Positions 1 to 9,919 of a stretch of 47,469 nt of DNA are shown here, one piece after another. This DNA comes from Solirubrobacterales bacterium 67-14 (GTDB lineage: Bacteria; Actinomycetota; Thermoleophilia; Solirubrobacterales; 70-9), in the NCBI GenBank assembly GCA_001897355.1, contig MKST01000005.1, positions 100,932 to 148,400 on the forward strand, written 5' to 3'. The notes under the pieces were generated by a model. That model had not been told where the DNA came from, searched no databases, and was given only the letters and a program-made list of their open reading frames with translations. The stretch's first letter is position 1, and each line of letters begins with the position of its first letter. Position numbers and translations under genes: made by a program.

Positions 1-285
1 GGCAATTGCGACTGTGGCGGCGGCAGCTTTCTCGAAGTCGCCGTCTTCGCCGAGCAGGTCATTCAGGGCTTCTTCCTGTTTGACCAGGAAGCGGTCGGCG
101 GCCCGCAGCCACATGTGGCCGAGCAGGTCTGCCCGTGAGCCGAAGGCGTGGTAGAGGGTGCCGCTCGAGGCGCCGGTGGCTTTGGCCAGTCCCCGGATGG
201 TCAGCTTCGAGCTCCCCTGCTCGGCCAGCAGCTGCTCGGCCGCGTCGAGTTGCGCATCGATGTCGTGGGTTCGGGGCCGAGCCAT
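1..285 (-). CDS. TetR-family transcriptional regulator, partial (N-terminal 95 residues)
   Basis: The reading frame begins with ATG at 285 and runs off the left edge without a stop, so only the DNA-binding half is present. The start reads MARPRTHDID, followed by a TetR-type helix-turn-helix (LTIRGLAKATGASSGTLYHAF, about residues 33-53) and the beginning of the ligand domain. It is transcribed away from the crotonase gene at 364, and the 78 bases between them hold overlapping palindromes that look like its operator. TetR proteins usually repress their own gene and the divergent neighbour until a ligand binds. An acyl-CoA-like ligand is plausible from the neighbour but is inference. Family call is firm; ligand unknown. 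Confidence 0.85.
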   Translation of the reverse strand, partial: MARPRTHDIDAQLDAAEQLLAEQGSSKLTIRGLAKATGASSGTLYHAFGSRADLLGHMWLRAADRFLVKQEEALNDLLGEDGDFEKAAAATVAIA

Positions 286-292
286 GACGGAA

Positions 293-315
293 AACATATC
301 GTATGTTCTAGAACA
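293..315. promoter_or_regulatory. Probable TetR operator (two overlapping palindromes)
   Basis: Positions 293-307 form a perfect inverted repeat, AACATA-TCG-TATGTT, and 304-315 form a perfect 12-base palindrome, TGTTCTAGAACA; they share TGTT. The stretch is AT-rich compared with its surroundings and lies between the start codons of the TetR gene (285) and the crotonase gene (364). TetR dimers bind such palindromes. The assignment rests on position and symmetry only. Confidence 0.6.
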
Positions 316-363
316 AATGTGCTAAAACTATTCCAGTCACCGAAACCGACCCCGGAGATCACA

Positions 364-1056
364 ATGGAAAGCGAATCCCAGTCACTCCCGACCCTCTCCC
401 GAGAAGGTGACGTCTATCTGCTTGACCTGGGCGACGGAGAGAACCGGTTCAACCCGGATCGCAACACGATCATCGAGGAGCTGCTGACCGAGATCGAAGG
501 GGCGCCGGCGCCGCGGGCCCTGGTCACGATGGCCGCGGGCAAGGTCTGGTCGAATGGTCTCGATCTCGAGTGGTTCCAGGCCAACCCGGAACGGGTCCAG
601 GAAGCACTCGACCAGACCGAGCGGCTGATCGCTGCCTTCCTCGGCGCCGGGGTGCCGACCGTGGCCGCGATCCAGGGCCACTGCTTCGCCGGTGGTGCGA
701 TGCTCGCCCTGGCCCATGACCACCTGATCATGCGCGAGGACCGGGGCTACTTCTGCCTGCCGGAGGCCGACCTGGGGCTGCCCTTCACGCCGGGCATGAA
801 CTCCCTGCTGCTGAACCGGCTGCCACGGCGCGTGGCCCACGAAGCGATGGTGACCGCCCGGCGTTACGGCGGGGCCGAGGCGGCCGAGGTCGGGATCGTC
901 GGCCAGGCGCTTCCGGAGGACCAGCTGCTCGCGGCCGCGGTCGACCACGCGGCCGGCCAGGCGCCGAAGAATCCGGAGACGCTGCGATCGATCAAGCAGC
1001 GGATGTACGAAGATACGATCGAACTGCTGGAGACCTCGCATCCGCTAGGTACCTGA
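364..1056 (+). CDS. Enoyl-CoA hydratase/isomerase (crotonase) family protein
   Basis: A 230-residue crotonase-fold protein, at the short end for the family. Family signs are the oxyanion-hole segments around KVWSNGLDLEW (about residues 60-70) and QGHCFAGGAMLALAHD (about 104-119), then FCLPEADLGLPFTPGMNSLL. The position normally occupied by a catalytic Glu of hydratases reads as a Leu/Pro-rich stretch, which fits the delta3-delta2 enoyl-CoA isomerase (ECI) subgroup better than true hydratases. It probably acts on fatty acyl-CoA double bonds in the cytosol. ATG at 364 is the first Met that keeps the N-terminus short; an upstream in-frame start at 148 would overlap the TetR gene and the operator. 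It is followed after 14 bases by the SnoaL-like gene, so the two are likely cotranscribed and TetR-controlled. Confidence 0.8.
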   Translation: MESESQSLPTLSREGDVYLLDLGDGENRFNPDRNTIIEELLTEIEGAPAPRALVTMAAGKVWSNGLDLEWFQANPERVQEALDQTERLIAAFLGAGVPTVAAIQGHCFAGGAMLALAHDHLIMREDRGYFCLPEADLGLPFTPGMNSLLLNRLPRRVAHEAMVTARRYGGAEAAEVGIVGQALPEDQLLAAAVDHAAGQAPKNPETLRSIKQRMYEDTIELLETSHPLGT

Positions 1057-1070
1057 CCAAAGGAGCGGTG

Positions 1071-1616
1071 ATGCTCACAGAGGAAGTCAAGGCGTCCCGG
1101 GAGAAGGTGGTGCTCGACCACTTCGCCGACGAGGTCGCCCAGGACTGGGACGCAACCCTCTCGACTTTTCCCCATCCCCGGTATGAGCTGATTCCGACCG
1201 AGACCGTGCACGACGGCGATTCGGCGGTGCGTGGCTACTACCACGACACCAGGGTCGCCTTTCCCGACCAGCGCCACGAGATGATCGCGCTCAGGCATTC
1301 CGATGACGCCGTGATCGTCGAGTTCTATCTGCTCGGCACCCACCTCGGTCCGCTCGGCCCGGTGCCGCCGACCGGCGGCAAGTTCAAGGTCCGGATGACC
1401 GCCTTCTTCGTCTTCGACGAAGCCAACGAGCTGGTCACGGAGCGGGTCTACTTCGACCAGCTGACGATGATGCGGCAGCTGCTCAAGGCGGTGAACCTGA
1501 AGTCCCCGTCTGGCCTGGTCAAGATGGCGAAGATCCTCCGCGGGTTCGCCAAACTGGGCAAGGAGCCGAAGGACGAGATCCCGGCCCTGCCCGCCCGTAG
1601 CTCGAACGGAAGCTGA
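1071..1616 (+). CDS. SnoaL-like / NTF2-fold protein (ester-cyclase type)
   Basis: A 181-residue protein with the pattern of the SnoaL/NTF2-like superfamily: an N-terminal helix with HFADEVAQDWDATLSTF, a central VRGYYHDTRVAFPD segment, then beta-strands ending in FFVFDEANELVTERVYFDQLTM. Such cone-shaped folds bind small hydrophobic molecules and include polyketide cyclases and many uncharacterised proteins. ATG at 1071 is preferred over the GTG at 1068 because AGGAG at 1061-1065 is then 5 bases upstream. It lies 14 bases after the crotonase gene and probably works in the same pathway. Substrate unknown. Confidence 0.7.
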   Translation: MLTEEVKASREKVVLDHFADEVAQDWDATLSTFPHPRYELIPTETVHDGDSAVRGYYHDTRVAFPDQRHEMIALRHSDDAVIVEFYLLGTHLGPLGPVPPTGGKFKVRMTAFFVFDEANELVTERVYFDQLTMMRQLLKAVNLKSPSGLVKMAKILRGFAKLGKEPKDEIPALPARSSNGS

Positions 1617-1658
1617 GAGCGGAGAAGGCGCGCCGGCCTGGCCGGTCATAGTCCGTAG

Positions 1659-1687
1659 TTGACAGATACCCCATAGGGGTATAGGGT
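1659..1687 (+). promoter_or_regulatory. Copper-responsive promoter with CsoR-type operator
   Basis: A perfect 7-3-7 inverted repeat, ATACCCC-ATA-GGGGTAT, occupies 1666-1682. This is the GC-box palindrome with T/A flanks known for CsoR operators. A TTGACA -35 element (1659-1664) and a TAGGGT -10 element (1682-1687, 17-base spacer) bracket it, so a bound repressor would block RNA polymerase. The predicted transcription start falls at about 1694-1695, on the ATG of the first gene, implying a leaderless message. The csoR gene is the last gene of the operon, so the loop is autoregulatory. Confidence 0.82.
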
Positions 1688-1694
1688 GTCAACC

Positions 1695-2558
1695 ATGAAC
1701 ACCGCTACTCGCCTTTCCCTCTACGGAATCTCGCTGGTCGGGGTCTTTGCCGTCGCTTTCTTCGGCGGGCGGGCGCTGATCCCCGACGACACCGTCGCCG
1801 GCTGGACCAAGCGGGCCGATGAAGCCAGCCAGGACCACGATTCGATGGAGTCCGGACACGAGATGACCGAGGTGGGCGGACTCTCGGTCGAGGAAGGCGG
1901 CTACCGGCTGGTCACGGTCAGCGCCCCTCAGCGGGCAGGCGAGAACGGGGAACTTTCGTTCCGGATCCTCGACCCCTCGGGTGACCCGCTGACCCGGTAC
2001 GAGACGAGCCACGAGAAGCAACTCCACCTGATCACGGTCCGCAGCGACGGCAGCTCGTTCGAGCACGTCCATCCCGAACTGAACCAGGAGACCGGCACCT
2101 GGTCGATCCCCTGGAGCTGGCCCGAGGGTGGCAGCTACCGGCTCTACGCGGATTTCGTCCCAGCCGATTCCCCCTCGGTGGGCGACCTCGTGCTCGGCCA
2201 GGGCCTCGAAGTGGCCGGCCGCTTCGAGCCGGTGGCCAAGCCGTTGTCGAGGACCGATTCGGTCGCCGGATTCGAGGCAACGCTGAGCGGAGAGCTCAAA
2301 GCCGGTTCGACCAGCCATCTGACGGCGAGGATCATGCGCGGGGGCAAACAGGTCACCGATCTCGAGCCCTACCTCGGTGCCGCCGGCCACCTGGTCGCGC
2401 TGCGCGAAGGCGACCTCGGCTACCTGCATGTCCACGCCGAAGAAGGCGAACTCGATTTCCAGGCAGAGGTGCCCACTCCGGGCCGCTACCTGATGTACCT
2501 GGATTTCAAGGTTGACGGCCGGGTCCACACCGCAGAGTTCGTACTGGAGGCGAAATGA
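1695..2558 (+). CDS. Membrane-anchored or secreted copper-operon protein (YtkA-like, His/Met-rich)
   Basis: A 287-residue protein with an N-terminal membrane segment (about residues 8-28, [18 protein letters not shown]) serving as uncleaved anchor or signal, followed by a His/Met/Asp-rich stretch ([12 protein letters not shown]) suited to binding copper. Two beta-rich units follow, each with a His-x-His motif (FEHVHPE and [10 protein letters not shown]), as in YtkA-like and other heavy-metal-associated extracytoplasmic proteins of copper operons. ATG 1695 is chosen because the in-frame GTG at 1686 overlaps the -10 box. Its stop overlaps the copA start by 4 bases (ATGA). It probably binds copper outside the membrane and hands it to, or receives it from, CopA; that role is inference. 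Confidence 0.7.
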   Translation: MNTATRLSLYGISLVGVFAVAFFGGRALIPDDTVAGWTKRADEASQDHDSMESGHEMTEVGGLSVEEGGYRLVTVSAPQRAGENGELSFRILDPSGDPLTRYETSHEKQLHLITVRSDGSSFEHVHPELNQETGTWSIPWSWPEGGSYRLYADFVPADSPSVGDLVLGQGLEVAGRFEPVAKPLSRTDSVAGFEATLSGELKAGSTSHLTARIMRGGKQVTDLEPYLGAAGHLVALREGDLGYLHVHAEEGELDFQAEVPTPGRYLMYLDFKVDGRVHTAEFVLEAK

Positions 2559-4909
2559 GCACCGAGACAACCCAGAACCCGGAAACCGGTCGGGACATCG
2601 AACTCGAGATCAGCGGGATGACCTGCGCCTCCTGCGCGGCCCGGATCGAGAAGAACCTGAACAAACTGGAAGGCGTCGAGGCCAGCGTCAACTACGCGAC
2701 CGAGAAGGCTCGGGTGAGAACCGAGGGCGAGACCGGTCCGGCAGAGCTGATCGCGACGGTCGAACAGACCGGCTACAAGGCGGCCGAGCCCGAGCCCGCG
2801 ACGCTTGCCGGCCGTGGCCATGAACATGCCCACGATCCCGGATCGGGACACGGCGGGCACGACCACGGCGGGATCGCCGGCCCGGAGACGGACCGCGAGG
2901 TCGCCGACCTGAGGAACCGCCTGATCGGTTCGGTCGTGCTCGCGATCCCGGTGATCGCGATGTCGATGATCGAGGCCTTCCAGTTCGAGTACTGGCAGTG
3001 GGCCTCGCTGGTGCTGGCGGCGCCGGTGGTTGTCTGGGCGGCCTGGCCCTTCCACAAGGCGACCCTGATCAACCTGCGCCACGGCGCGTCGACCATGGAC
3101 ACGCTGGTCACGATGGGGATCAGTGCCGCCTTCATCTGGTCGCTCTACGCCCTGTTCCTCGGGACGGCCGGTGAACCGGGCATGAAACATCCCTTCGAGA
3201 TCACCGTCGCCCCGACCGACGGCGCTTCGAACATCTACCTCGAAGTGGCAGCCGGGGTGACCATGTTCCTGATCGCCGGCCGTTACTTCGAGCTGCGCTC
3301 CAAACGCCGGGCCAGCTCCGCCATGCGCGCCCTGCTGGAACTGGGGGCCAACGAGGCGACCGTGCTGCGGGATGGGGCGGAGGTCGAGGTGCCGGTAGAC
3401 GAGCTGACGGTCGGCGATGAGTTCGTGGTCCGGCCCGGCGAGAAGGTCGCCACGGACGGCATCGTCATCTCGGGCAACTCGGCGATCGACGAGTCGATGC
3501 TGACCGGTGAGCCGGTTCCGGCCGAGGTCGGCGCCGGTGACCCGGTCGCGGGAGCGACGGTCAACGCCTCCGGCCGGCTGGTCGTCCGGGCGAGCCGGGT
3601 TGGCGCCGACACCCAGCTCGCGCAGATGGCGAAGATGGTCGAGGACGCACAGTCCGGCAAGGCCGAGGTCCAGCGGCTTGCCGACCGGATTTCCGGGGTC
3701 TTCGTGCCGGCGGTGATCGCGATCGCGGTCGCCACCCTGGGCGCCTGGCTCGGGGCCGGATTCCCGGCCGAGGCTGCGTTCACCGCGGCGGTCGCGGTGA
3801 TGATCATCGCCTGCCCCTGCGCGCTCGGCCTCGCCACCCCGACGGCGCTGCTGGTCGGAACCGGACGAGGCGCCCGGATGGGCATCCTCATCAAGGGGCC
3901 GGAGATCCTCGAATCGACGAGGAAGGTGGACACGATCGTCCTCGACAAGACAGGAACCGTGACCACCGGCCGGATGTCGCTCGTCGACGTGGTGACCGGG
4001 CCAGGAACCACCCAGGAGGAGCTGCTCAGGCTGGCCGGTGCCTTGGAGAACGCCTCCGAGCATCCGATCGCCAAGGCCATCGCCACCGCCGCCGCGGAAG
4101 AGGTCGGATCGCTGCCGGAACCGGAAGGATTCGCCAACATCGAAGGCCGGGGGGTGCAAGGACTGGTCGAGGGTCACGCGATGCTGGTCGGTCGCGAGTC
4201 ACTGTTGAACGAGTTCTCGCAGCGCCTGCCGCGTGAGCTCGGCGAAGCCAAAGACCTGGCCGAGAGCCAGGGCCGGACGGTGGTGGCAGTCAGCTGGGAC
4301 GGTGAGCCGCGCGGGCTCATGGTCGTCGCCGACACCGTCAAGCCGTCCAGTGCGGAAGCGATCCGCCAGTTCCGCGAACTGGGCCTGACCCCGGTGCTCC
4401 TGACCGGTGACAACCGCTCGGCGGCCGATCAGGTGGCCGGCGAGACCGGGGTGGAGCGGGTGATCGCCGAAGTGCTGCCGGGCGAGAAGGTGGATGAGAT
4501 CAAGCGTCTACAGGCCGAGGGCAGCGTGGTGGCGATGGTCGGCGACGGCGTGAACGACGCCCCGGCCCTGGCCCAGGCCGATCTCGGCATGGCGATGGGG
4601 ACCGGTACCGACGTGGCGATCGAAGCGTCGGACATCACCCTGGTCCGCGGGGACCTGCGCAGCGCCGCCGACGCGATCCGGCTTTCCCGCCGGACGCTCG
4701 GCACGATCAAGGTCAACCTGTTCTGGGCCTTCGCCTACAACGTAGCCGCGATCCCGCTGGCGGCACTGGGCCTGCTCAACCCCATGCTGGCCGGGGCGGC
4801 GATGGCCTTCTCGAGCGTCTTCGTGGTCGGCAACAGCCTGCGACTCCGCTCGTTCGGCGCGGGGTCGAAGGATTCCGGGGCAGATACGGAGAAAGAGGTT
4901 CGGAAATGA
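2555..4909 (+). CDS. copA: Copper-exporting P1B-type ATPase
   Basis: A 784-residue heavy-metal P-type ATPase. It starts with one HMA domain carrying GMTCASC (Cys24, Cys27), followed by a His-rich linker ([18 protein letters not shown], about residues 89-106). The transmembrane metal site CPC is at 420-422 within [13 protein letters not shown], which together with the single CxxC domain points to Cu(I). The phosphorylated Asp is D464 in DKTGTVTTG, the SEHPIAKAI motif binds ATP, and [10 protein letters not shown] is at about 663. It pumps Cu(I) out of the cytosol. It sits between the copper-binding secreted protein and csoR, with 4-base overlaps on both sides, so the three are translationally coupled. 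Confidence 0.95.
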   Translation: MSTETTQNPETGRDIELEISGMTCASCAARIEKNLNKLEGVEASVNYATEKARVRTEGETGPAELIATVEQTGYKAAEPEPATLAGRGHEHAHDPGSGHGGHDHGGIAGPETDREVADLRNRLIGSVVLAIPVIAMSMIEAFQFEYWQWASLVLAAPVVVWAAWPFHKATLINLRHGASTMDTLVTMGISAAFIWSLYALFLGTAGEPGMKHPFEITVAPTDGASNIYLEVAAGVTMFLIAGRYFELRSKRRASSAMRALLELGANEATVLRDGAEVEVPVDELTVGDEFVVRPGEKVATDGIVISGNSAIDESMLTGEPVPAEVGAGDPVAGATVNASGRLVVRASRVGADTQLAQMAKMVEDAQSGKAEVQRLADRISGVFVPAVIAIAVATLGAWLGAGFPAEAAFTAAVAVMIIACPCALGLATPTALLVGTGRGARMGILIKGPEILESTRKVDTIVLDKTGTVTTGRMSLVDVVTGPGTTQEELLRLAGALENASEHPIAKAIATAAAEEVGSLPEPEGFANIEGRGVQGLVEGHAMLVGRESLLNEFSQRLPRELGEAKDLAESQGRTVVAVSWDGEPRGLMVVADTVKPSSAEAIRQFRELGLTPVLLTGDNRSAADQVAGETGVERVIAEVLPGEKVDEIKRLQAEGSVVAMVGDGVNDAPALAQADLGMAMGTGTDVAIEASDITLVRGDLRSAADAIRLSRRTLGTIKVNLFWAFAYNVAAIPLAALGLLNPMLAGAAMAFSSVFVVGNSLRLRSFGAGSKDSGADTEKEVRK

Positions 4910-5205
4910 GCGAAAACGGGCACACCCACGGCTACATCCACGAAAAGGACCGCTATCTGGCGCGGCTGAAGCGGATCGAAGGACAGGCCCGTGGCATCCA
5001 CCGGATGGTCGAGGAAGACAAGTACTGCATCGACATCCTGACCCAGATCAGCGCCCTCACCTCGGCCCTGGAAGGGGTGGCGATCGGCCTCCTCGACGAA
5101 CATCTCAAGCACTGCGTGGTCGACGCGGCCAAAGAGGGCGGCCCCGAGGCCGACGAAAAGATCAAAGAAGCCTCCGACGCGATCGCCCGCCTGGTGAAGT
5201 CCTGA
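4906..5205 (+). CDS. csoR: CsoR-family copper-sensing repressor
   Basis: A 99-residue all-helical repressor of the CsoR/RcnR family. The Cu(I) ligand triad is present: Cys41 (in KYCIDIL), His66 and Cys70 (HLKHC), which marks the copper-sensing branch rather than the nickel/cobalt or formaldehyde branches. The conserved RLKRIEGQ segment (residues 20-27) is also present. An N-terminal HTHGYIH extension adds extra histidines. It overlaps copA by 4 bases and is the last gene of the operon, whose promoter has a CsoR-type palindrome at 1666-1682. Copper binding would release the repressor and induce export. Confidence 0.93.
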   Translation: MSENGHTHGYIHEKDRYLARLKRIEGQARGIHRMVEEDKYCIDILTQISALTSALEGVAIGLLDEHLKHCVVDAAKEGGPEADEKIKEASDAIARLVKS

Positions 5206-5271
5206 CCTCGTCCCAACCGGCGATGACCTCTAGGATCCAGGGATCGTCGACTTGACCAACAGGGAGCAGGC

Positions 5272-5733
5272 ATGAACTTCAGGGGAATCGCAGTGAAAGC
5301 AGGGGTGCTGATCGCGGCGCTGGTCGCGAGCTTGACGCTGGCCGCGCCGGTGACTTCGGCGAAGCAATCGAAGCCGCCCGTTTTCTGGATCGACCTTTCG
5401 GGCACGGCCGAGCAGCATCCCGGGATGGTCATCTTCACCGCCAACGCCGGGCCGCAGGTTTACAAGCTCAAGTGGACCGGCTGGGGCAAGAACAAGACCG
5501 TCGGCCACGGCACCTACCGCGTCACCTCGCCGCCACCGCCGGATGGGAAGAACCCGAAGGGTCCGGCCAAGATCGTCGCCTGGAAGCCGGTCAAGTGCGT
5601 GCCGGAATTCGGTAACCGCAAAGGCAAGACGATCCGGGTCTACCGCCACGCGAAGATGCTGCGGCCAGTGCCCGAGGGCGGGCGCAAGTGGGTTGACATC
5701 TCCGGCTACACCGGTCGGCCTACCTGCAAGTAA
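5272..5733 (+). CDS. Small secreted protein of unknown function
   Basis: A 153-residue protein with a clear signal peptide (MNFRGIAVKAGVLIAALVAS, cleavage probably near APVTSAKQ). The mature part is basic and rich in Gly, Pro, Lys and Trp, with two Cys in the second half (VKCVPEF and the C-terminal PTCK) that could form a disulfide. No family was recognised. An AGGGAGCAGGC ribosome site lies just before ATG 5272. It is separated from csoR by 66 bases with no obvious promoter or terminator and ends before a strong hairpin shared with the convergent UvrA-like gene. Confidence 0.65.
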   Translation: MNFRGIAVKAGVLIAALVASLTLAAPVTSAKQSKPPVFWIDLSGTAEQHPGMVIFTANAGPQVYKLKWTGWGKNKTVGHGTYRVTSPPPPDGKNPKGPAKIVAWKPVKCVPEFGNRKGKTIRVYRHAKMLRPVPEGGRKWVDISGYTGRPTCK

Positions 5734-5793
5734 CGACCTGCTTCGCCGTCAGGTGCCACTCAGGGCAGTGGCGGCGGCGAAACCCACGACCGT

Positions 5794-5823
5794 CAGAAGG
5801 CCGGCCATGTTGCCGGCCTTCTG
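5794..5823. terminator. Bidirectional hairpin terminator
   Basis: CAGAAGGCCGGC (5794-5805) pairs perfectly with GCCGGCCTTCTG (5812-5823) across a 6-base loop, giving a 12-bp GC-rich stem. It sits between the convergent ends of the secreted-protein gene (5733) and the UvrA-like gene (5837), so it can stop transcription from either side. Confidence 0.75.
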
Positions 5824-5836
5824 CAGGGCCTCCGGC

Positions 5837-8203
<2,367 letters not shown>

Positions 8204-8220
8204 GGCTGGCGTGGTCGTCC

Positions 8221-8631
8221 TCAGCCGCGCTGGTTGATCCGGATCAGGTTGCCGGCCGGGTCGCGGATGGCGCAGTCGCGGATCCCGTAAGGCTGGTCGG
8301 TCGGCTCTTGGACGACATCGGCCCCGCGTGCCTGGATCTGTTCGAAAGCGGAATCGAGGTCTTTCGAGGAGAGCACGAGGGTGCCGAAGGTTCCCTTGGC
8401 CATCATCTCGGCGATGGTCCGCTTCTCGTCGTCGGTCACGCCGGGAGTCGCCTCCGGCGGATAAAGGACGATCGAGGTGTCCGGCTGGTCGGCCGGCCCG
8501 ACGGTTATCCAGTGCATCTCGCCCCGGCCGACGTCGTTGCGGATCTCGAACCCGAGCACGTCGCGGTAGAAGGTGATCGCGGCCTCTGGGTCGTTCTGGG
8601 GTAGGAATGAGCTGTTGATCGTGATGTCCAT
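8221..8631 (-). CDS. VOC (glyoxalase/bleomycin-resistance) family protein
   Basis: A 136-residue protein with the two beta-alpha-beta-beta-beta units of the vicinal-oxygen-chelate fold. The first contains NDPEAAITFYRDVLGFE and the second contains SKDLDSAFEQIQARGADVV, with the closing RDPAGNLIRI typical of the family. Members sequester drugs or act as metal-dependent isomerases or dioxygenases. It lies 9 bases after the AraC-type gene and 17 bases before the UvrA-like gene on the same strand. That suggests a resistance or detoxification unit; the substrate cannot be told from sequence. Confidence 0.85.
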   Translation of the reverse strand: MDITINSSFLPQNDPEAAITFYRDVLGFEIRNDVGRGEMHWITVGPADQPDTSIVLYPPEATPGVTDDEKRTIAEMMAKGTFGTLVLSSKDLDSAFEQIQARGADVVQEPTDQPYGIRDCAIRDPAGNLIRINQRG

Positions 8632-8640
8632 GGTCCGAAC

Positions 8641-9081
8641 CTAGCCGTGGGAGGCCGGGGCCGCTTCTCGATTCCTGATCGGTCGGCTGACCTGCTTGTA
8701 GACGCAGGCCGGCAAGCCCGCGCCGAGGCCGGTCGATTCGCGCCGGTACGCGCCCGGGGGCATACCGACCAGCTCGGTGAAACGGGTGGTGAAAGTCCCC
8801 AGCGAAGAGCAGCCGACCTCGAAGCAGATCTCGGTGACGCTGAGGTCGCCGCACCTGAGCAGGGCCATCGCCCGCTCGATCCGCCTGGTCATCAGATAGC
8901 TGTAGGGCGACTCGCCGTAGGCCTCCTTGAACCGGCGGCTGAAATGGCCGGCGGACATGTGGGCGCCGCGGGCCAGCGCCTCGACGTCGAGCGGCTGCGC
9001 ATACTCACGATCCATCCGGTCACGAGCCCGGCGCAGACGTTCGAGGTCGCTCAGACGTTGCTGCTCGACGGAGTCGGTCAC
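8641..9081 (-). CDS. AraC-family transcriptional regulator (DNA-binding domain only)
   Basis: A 146-residue protein made almost entirely of the AraC/XylS double helix-turn-helix: first HTH around DVEALARGAHMSAGHFSRRF, second around LSVTEICFEVGCSSLGTFTTRF, then MPPGAYRRES. There is no separate ligand domain, as in MarA/SoxS-like activators, so activity is probably set by its expression level. The C-terminal tail contains ACVYKQVSRP. The start is GTG 9081 with no clear ribosome site. It is the first regulator of the leftward VOC/UvrA-like unit and likely controls it. Confidence 0.85.
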   Translation of the reverse strand: MTDSVEQQRLSDLERLRRARDRMDREYAQPLDVEALARGAHMSAGHFSRRFKEAYGESPYSYLMTRRIERAMALLRCGDLSVTEICFEVGCSSLGTFTTRFTELVGMPPGAYRRESTGLGAGLPACVYKQVSRPIRNREAAPASHG

Positions 9082-9114
9082 CCGAGGGATGATGACATTT
9101 CAAGCAGGACGAGT

Positions 9115-9318
9115 TCAGCGACGGCTGGCCTTTGAGGCCTCGGGAGAACCGGACTCGGCGTCGTCGCCGGCTTCTTCGGCGACCACCGCGCCGCCGACCA
9201 GGGCCAGATAGATCATTACCGCAGGGATCAGCAGGAGGATCGCGAAGAACGGTGATCCGAAGACCGAGAGGGCCGCGAAAAGGAAGACGAGCGCGATGGC
9301 GATTCCTACCTTGACCAT
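9115..9318 (-). CDS. Small membrane protein (67 residues, two transmembrane helices)
   Basis: A 67-residue protein consisting of two hydrophobic helices (GIAIALVFLFAALSVFG and FAILLLIPAVMIYLALVGGA), then an acidic/Ser-rich tail ending SPEASKASRR. No family was recognised. ATG 9318 lies 9 bases downstream of a GGGTAC box on the same strand, consistent with a leaderless stress-promoter transcript. The gene ends 33 bases before the AraC-type gene, so read-through into that unit is possible. Its upstream region is shared with the divergent CBS gene. Confidence 0.65.
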   Translation of the reverse strand: MVKVGIAIALVFLFAALSVFGSPFFAILLLIPAVMIYLALVGGAVVAEEAGDDAESGSPEASKASRR

Positions 9319-9327
9319 GGTTCTGGG

Positions 9328-9352
9328 GTACCCGCCCGCAATCGTTCCAATC
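9328..9352 (-). promoter_or_regulatory. Candidate SigB/SigF-type promoter (leftward, weaker)
   Basis: Read on the minus strand the site is GATT-N15-GGGTAC. The -10 box matches the stress-sigma consensus, but the -35 has one change from GTTT. Nine bases separate the box from ATG 9318, the same spacing found at the Ku, HAD and DUF6328 genes. Confidence 0.45.
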
Positions 9353-9355
9353 CCC

Positions 9356-9380
9356 GTTTCACCGGGTCTGCCGTGGGTAC
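9356..9380 (+). promoter_or_regulatory. SigB/SigF-type promoter of the CBS gene
   Basis: GTTT (9356-9359), 15-base spacer, GGGTAC (9375-9380). This is the general-stress sigma consensus (GTTT-N14/16-GGGTA). It points to the CBS-domain gene 59 bases downstream and faces away from a second GGGTAC box at 9328-9333. Confidence 0.7.
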
Positions 9381-9439
9381 GCCAGTAGGTGAGTCCCGTC
9401 GGCTCGGGCGGGTCTCCGGACCCAGAGAGGAGGCAGGAA

Positions 9440-9862
9440 ATGAGTAAGACAGCACGCGAAGTGATGACCGGCGGTGCCGAGTGCATCGGGGAGTCGGAGA
9501 GCATCAGCCGCGCGGCCACCCGCATGGCGGAGCTGGGGGTGGGCGCGATGCCGATCTGCGGCGAGGACGACCGTTTGAAGGGCATGCTCACCGATCGCGA
9601 CATCGTCGTGAAGGTGATTGCCGAAGGACGCGACCCCGAGCAGGTGAAAGCCGGGGAGTTCGGCCAAGGCAAGCCGGTGACGGTCGGGGCCGACGATGAG
9701 GTCGAAGTCGCGATCGAGACCATGAAGGAGCACGCGGTCAGGCGGCTCCCGGTGATCGACGGACATGACCTGATCGGAATCGTGAGTCAGGGCGACCTCG
9801 CCCAGGAGGTCTCCGAACAGGCGGCTGGAGAACTCGTGGAAGCGATTTCCTCCGCGCCCTGA
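9440..9862 (+). CDS. CBS-domain protein (two CBS motifs)
   Basis: A 140-residue protein formed by a single Bateman pair. CBS1 runs from AREVMTGGAECIGESE to LKGMLTDRDIVVKV, CBS2 from KPVTVGADDEVEVAIETM to LIGIVSQGDLAQEV. Such stand-alone pairs bind adenosyl ligands (AMP, ATP, NAD-type) and are common among stress-induced genes of actinobacteria and bacilli. The start at ATG 9440 has a strong GAGAGGAGG ribosome site at 9425-9433. It is expressed from a SigB-type promoter at 9356-9380 and ends at a strong hairpin shared with the convergent LigD polymerase gene. Ligand not deducible. Confidence 0.88.
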   Translation: MSKTAREVMTGGAECIGESESISRAATRMAELGVGAMPICGEDDRLKGMLTDRDIVVKVIAEGRDPEQVKAGEFGQGKPVTVGADDEVEVAIETMKEHAVRRLPVIDGHDLIGIVSQGDLAQEVSEQAAGELVEAISSAP

Positions 9863-9868
9863 CCCGCC

Positions 9869-9909
9869 CCGGGGACGCCGCAGGCCAACGCGACCAGCGG
9901 CGTCCCCGG
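9869..9909. terminator. Bidirectional hairpin terminator
   Basis: CCGGGGACGCCGC (9869-9881) and GCGGCGTCCCCGG (9897-9909) form a perfect 13-bp stem with a 15-base loop. It lies between the convergent CBS gene (stop 9862) and LigD polymerase gene (stop 9920); TTGTCTT follows on the plus side. Confidence 0.8.
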
Positions 9910-9919
9910 TTGTCTTGGG

